Positions 46,845-50,838 of a stretch of DNA of 50,838 nt are shown in pieces (position 1 is the stretch's first letter; the number at the start of each line of letters is the position of its first letter). Under the pieces are notes generated by a model, which was not told the DNA's origin, ran no database searches, and worked only from the letters and a program-made list of their open reading frames with translations. The position numbers and the translations under genes were made by a program. Origin of the DNA: Saccoglossus kowalevskii (lineage: Eukaryota; Hemichordata; Enteropneusta; Harrimaniidae). The stretch is taken from positions 4,149 to 54,986 of the forward strand of contig NW_003109587.1 of NCBI RefSeq assembly GCF_000003605.2, in the 5' to 3' direction.

Positions 46845-49800
46845 ATGATTCGAAGCCAAGGATCAATATACATAGCAGGTCTATTGCTTTTTGCTGTCTG
46901 CATAATGCTGTATTGGCAAGGTAAGTTTTCCGTTACATTTTCAACATTGAGCGTTAACTATATCACAATATTCCGAATTTGAAGCAGTTTAATTAAGCAT
47001 AGTATCCGAATAAGGAGTAATAACTGTATTTCGACACTTTCGAATTGGTTGCACTGAGCTGCCATACTTACTGTAGTGATTTAACAGAGTGAGCTAATAA
47101 TTTATCAGACGTTTCTATATTAGATAACACAAATACGTTTTCGGCGTTTGAATGGAGATTACTCATTTATATTCAATACATCAGATGCACAGAAATATTC
47201 TTTTTAGCCTGAAATATGGTGATAGAAAGATGAAACAAGAAAAAAATGTATTAAATATGTGAATATCCGCAGCGCAAACCGAGGTGAATCATAGGTGTTT
47301 CCTTGGCACGTCCGCCTTTGTAAAATAAGAAGAAGTTCAATTATTAAGTTGTTTTTTCTAAAAAGAACAGAGCATATAATCATTTAAATGAAACATCCGT
47401 TGTAATTGTATTTATACCAGAGTGAGGGTCGTCTCATCGCCAACAATGTATTAATTAAATGTCGAAATAGAAAAAAAACACAAATGATCATAGACGTAAT
47501 ATTTCTCCTAAAAATGCTGATCCAGGTTCAAAAACTGTGCATATAAGCTCACAATTGCAATCTGGATATAATGATAGTGTGGCAGGTAATTAGCTTAGTT
47601 AAAAGGGCATAGCCTCATATGCATGTAAATGTACTTTGTCCCATGTGTATTGTTATATATCTATTGTATTTCGTTAAAATCCCTATACGAACATTGAATT
47701 TACACAATGGACAATTATATCAGTGCTTTTATTTATGACAATATGAACTAGCAATAAATATAAAAATTGAATGAATACACGAATGTACTGTCAATTGTTT
47801 TGCCTGATACTTTAAGTTACTGGTGAAAATTATGCTAGCATGTCTATTAGGTTACATCTAGCAACTGTATAACTAGTGTTGGGGAAAATTGTGTACGATA
47901 CAGATGTTCGAAAATAAGACTAGATGGACAATTATATTACGAAAGTGTTCTTTACTCTTTTACAGTGTTGAAAGAAAATAAAAGCGAATATTCATTTGAC
48001 GACATTTGGCGCAATATTATTCAAACAAAGAACCGCGATTTAAAGAGCAAGGTAAGCATTTAATTCACTAACAGCTACTAGCAAATTAGTTAAACATTTT
48101 TTTATATTAATCACGGGTGAACAATATTTACTATATTTTTACGGTGGATTATACACTGAAACAAAAATAACTAAAATCCGATCAACACCATTCGGTTCCC
48201 GCAGATAACGATCTATACTCAACTTCAATTATTCATACAAATTAGACAACAAGCATGAAATGCGGTATGCGGTGGATGCAGCACCCAGGAGCCGCACGCG
48301 TTTATTAAAACGTTTATCTATTTCCCCCTTACATGTGTAAATATACACGAAAGTGATACCAAAGACCCATCGCGAACACATCGACCGCCTAGAAAAAAAA
48401 ACAGACACAAAAACCCGTCAAGGGAGAAAAACATCTGGAAACCTGTACCCGATGCAATGTCAGAAGTACCAGGGGTGGACGTCGGGCGTCATTCATATTA
48501 AGAAAACTATACATTCATAAAAATAAAAAATACATCGTGAGTTGTTTGCAACAGAGACTGAATACAATGGAATACTCTTCTCACTATATACTCATGAGCA
48601 CCTGAATAATTTACATACGAATAGATTGCAATCATCTGCTCATCTACGAAACGCAGATAAGTTATCATTATGCTGTCTCAAAGTCACTGAGTGCATTGGC
48701 ATCGGCGACAGTATTAAAACAATTCGAACATGAAAATTGTTTTATCTTTTTGATCAGAGAAAAACATAAAGCGTTATGAGTAAGTAGAAAGGAACAACTA
48801 AATATACATGTAATATGTTTTACATTGAATATAAATATGCGCTAGTCAAATGTGTTGCTTTGTTCAATAATTACTGAAACTTGATTCACAGTTGTTTAAA
48901 TTTTTAGTGACAAGAAATATAGATTGAGGACAAAGTGAACGGGTCATCCACCGTCCCTCTTTAGAGGGACACTGGGTCAGTACAATACTGGATATGAAAA
49001 ATAAATTCTTCGAAAAAATAAAATATCAGTACCATTGCAGCGCGAAAGTTGAAAGCAGTTCGATACAGATTGAATTTTGCGCCTTATAACTTTGGAATAC
49101 GTCTGGCGTAGAAACAGGAATTTAACCAAGTTACGAAACTTATTGAATAAAAATTGCCGTATTTATTTTCGAATAAATTACTATTCATTTCCAAATTCCA
49201 TTTCGCAAATTCAAGAAAATACAACTACTAATTTGTTCACAATTGAGGTCTTTAGCCAGCGATCCGACAATATTATTAACGAAATTCATGCCATTAGCAT
49301 ACAAACAGAAGACGAGGCTCGGTCAAGCAATACTTCAATGGACATACTGATTTACGTCCGTGCTCCAAGAATACGAAATGGAAAACAATTAAGTTGTATT
49401 TTCGAAATTACATGTGCTCTCGCACATTTCTACTTCAAGAGTAGATTCCTTGTGCATGTTTCATCACCGTTTCATCACCTGACCCATAAATCCCCCACTT
49501 CCTGTAATAGCTACAAAATACATGCGTGTAGTTATAACAAATGAACACATTGCCACAACAATTGATCACATAATGCCAAGGAATTATTGCCATGATATAA
49601 ACCACCCTCCGACAAAACGATAAATTATATAAATAAAGGATAACGAGACAGATTGTGGCAACTATAAAGAAATTATTTTATTCGAAATAAACATGAGTAA
49701 ATAGTGTGTAAAGTTTTGTGTGAGTAATCGTACCAAAAAACACTAATGAGCCCTCTGCTAGGTTAACATCTGCGCCGACTATGAATTCTTTTCTGAACAA

Positions 49801-50838
49801 AAATCACGATAGTACACGATATTAAAACGGTAAATATCATAATAAATGAAGTCAATTCATACTCATAGTCTCTCAGTTACTCATCTGTGACACAATCAAC
49901 AGTACAACACTGATAATGTCAGCAGTACCGCACAAACTTACAAGACAGGAGTACTGGAACAATTTCAGTAATAATAAACACGCCGTACAATGTACGTAGA
50001 AATACGAAATACTGGTGTATATTCCTTCCCACACAGTTCATAGTTCACAGAAAACACTATGTAAATAAAGCACACAGAGCCATGATATCAATGGGGATGA
50101 ACAAAGCGATACGTGACACTTTCTACAAGCGAGCCATATTGTCTCACACAATTATCAAAATGTCAATGGCTTATCCTGAACCTTTGAGCCAGTTCAGATC
50201 AAACATATATTTTCCTGCACATTATGACCAATAACGGCAATTTGAGTGTGCACTGCTTACTTTCAAACCAATATCTGACCAGCACATGGCTCAACAAATT
50301 TCCAGAAAACAAGGCGACTGTCAACCTTGTTCAAAGGTAATTCGGTCAACTCGTACACAGACAAAATTTAAAGATAAAATTCATTTTATTTATGACACAT
50401 AAACATGTCGTTGTAATCATTATTGATCTAAATGTTCACATCTTGCAGAGTTGTTATAATGTAACGTTTTATCAACGTTTCAACCAATATCAGTCACACC
50501 ATTGTCCTAATATGATTGGCGCAATGATTTCACAAAATATATTGTAGAATGAAAACGAATAAGTTGTCTTATGTATTATTTATTACAGACTTTAATGGGA
50601 AGAACAGTGACAAAAAGCATATATGATCCTAAAAAAGAAAGTCAAAGTCGAATAAAGACAGTCAAGCAAGCCTGTAAGAGATATAATGTAAGCTATGAAG
50701 GCAAGGCCAACAGCAGATTTGTTATATCGGAAGAGTACAAATTTATGATAAATTTAATACCTAAGGTGGGTTCCTCAACCATGAGAAAAATAGGCACAAG
50801 TATCAATAATAATCCAACAATTTCATGGCGCACAATGT
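46845..50838 (+). CDS. Carbohydrate sulfotransferase (Sulfotransfer_2 family), copy C, 3' end beyond the window
   Basis: Exons 46845-46920 (76 nt), 47966-48051 (86 nt) and 50589 to at least 50838 have the same lengths, phases and GT-AG sites as copy A. The visible 137 residues are open. They comprise the tail and signal anchor MIRSQGSIYIAGLLLF onward, a stem starting VLKENKSEYSF, then TLMGRTVTKSIYDPKKESQS and the PAPS-binding loop PKVGSSTMRK. The loop differs from A's PKVGSTTMR by one Thr to Ser change and one Lys following. The stem is strongly diverged while exon 1 and the catalytic start are conserved, which suggests a retained protein rather than a decaying one. The 3'-phosphate motif and C-terminus lie outside the window. 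Function as for copy A: Golgi sulfate transfer, acceptor unknown. Confidence 0.85.
48180..48540. other. Intron 2 segment of copy C not seen in copy A
   Basis: After a shared start of intron 2 (48052-48160 with 5921-6035), C contains a stretch richer in C and G ('ggtggatgcagcacccaggag', trimmed; 'ccgtcaagggag'; 'accaggggtggacgtcggg') that has no counterpart in A. It may be a SINE-like or other insertion. No pol III boxes were identified. Confidence 0.35.

Larger units (their letters stand above)
42930..50838 (+). repeat. Segmental duplication block, copy C (runs off the window)
   Basis: Upstream homology to A ('gtagtttgact', 'ggttcattagttgaat') and to B (most of 43000-46840) is clear, and the gene exons are conserved. 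C carries the R1 copy d insertion that B lacks and retains the exon 2 region that B has lost. Its introns are longer than A's (1045 against 668 nt for intron 1, and 2537 against 1594 nt for intron 2). Confidence 0.7.

Noticed and set aside
1-50838. CRISPR arrays, bacterial operons, rRNA or intact tRNA genes
   Set aside because: None seen on either strand. The repeats present are eukaryotic minisatellites and transposon copies, and the only tRNA-like sequence is the SINE head.

Overview
The window looks like AT-rich animal nuclear DNA with long non-coding stretches, one scaffold gap and split genes with GT-AG introns. Nothing in it is bacterial. A type II Golgi carbohydrate sulfotransferase family, a GIY-YIG retroelement fragment, a tRNA-derived SINE and two repeats built like the bivalve 'pearl' elements suggest a marine invertebrate. 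A mollusc, possibly a bivalve, is the best guess, but it is only a guess.

The only well-supported gene family is a same-strand tandem array of Sulfotransfer_2-type carbohydrate sulfotransferases. Copy A (5091-8300) is complete: three exons of 76, 86 and 786 nt encode 315 residues. Copy B (17052-17127) keeps only exon 1, and the rest of the gene has been lost. Copy C (46845 to the window end) has intact exons 1 and 2, and its third exon runs off the edge. The three copies lie in duplicated blocks of several kilobases (about 3080-8300, 14210-19392 and 42930-50838) that share upstream and intronic sequence.

Between the copies lies mostly repeat-derived DNA. 2.5-3.1 kb: an inverted pair of short coding-like segments sharing a peptide motif. 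4.0-4.8 kb: a dispersed repeat, here called R1, with further copies at 22.2, 24.7 and 44.2-45.2 kb. 9.07-9.28 kb: a foldback element. 10.37-11.29 kb: a GIY-YIG retroelement fragment with a hammerhead-like motif. 12.1-12.8 kb: a GC-richer island with a TATA box. 22.9-24.0 kb: an interrupted minisatellite. 25.7-26.35 and 37.7-38.3 kb: two pearl-like elements in opposite orientation. 30.7-31.3 kb: a possible relic of a P2X7-tail-like domain. 33.4-35.06 kb: a decayed tandem array of about 70-bp units. 36.3-36.97 kb: an N gap with a SINE at its right edge. Apart from the sulfotransferase exons and the retroelement fragment, most short open frames here look like chance or relic frames.
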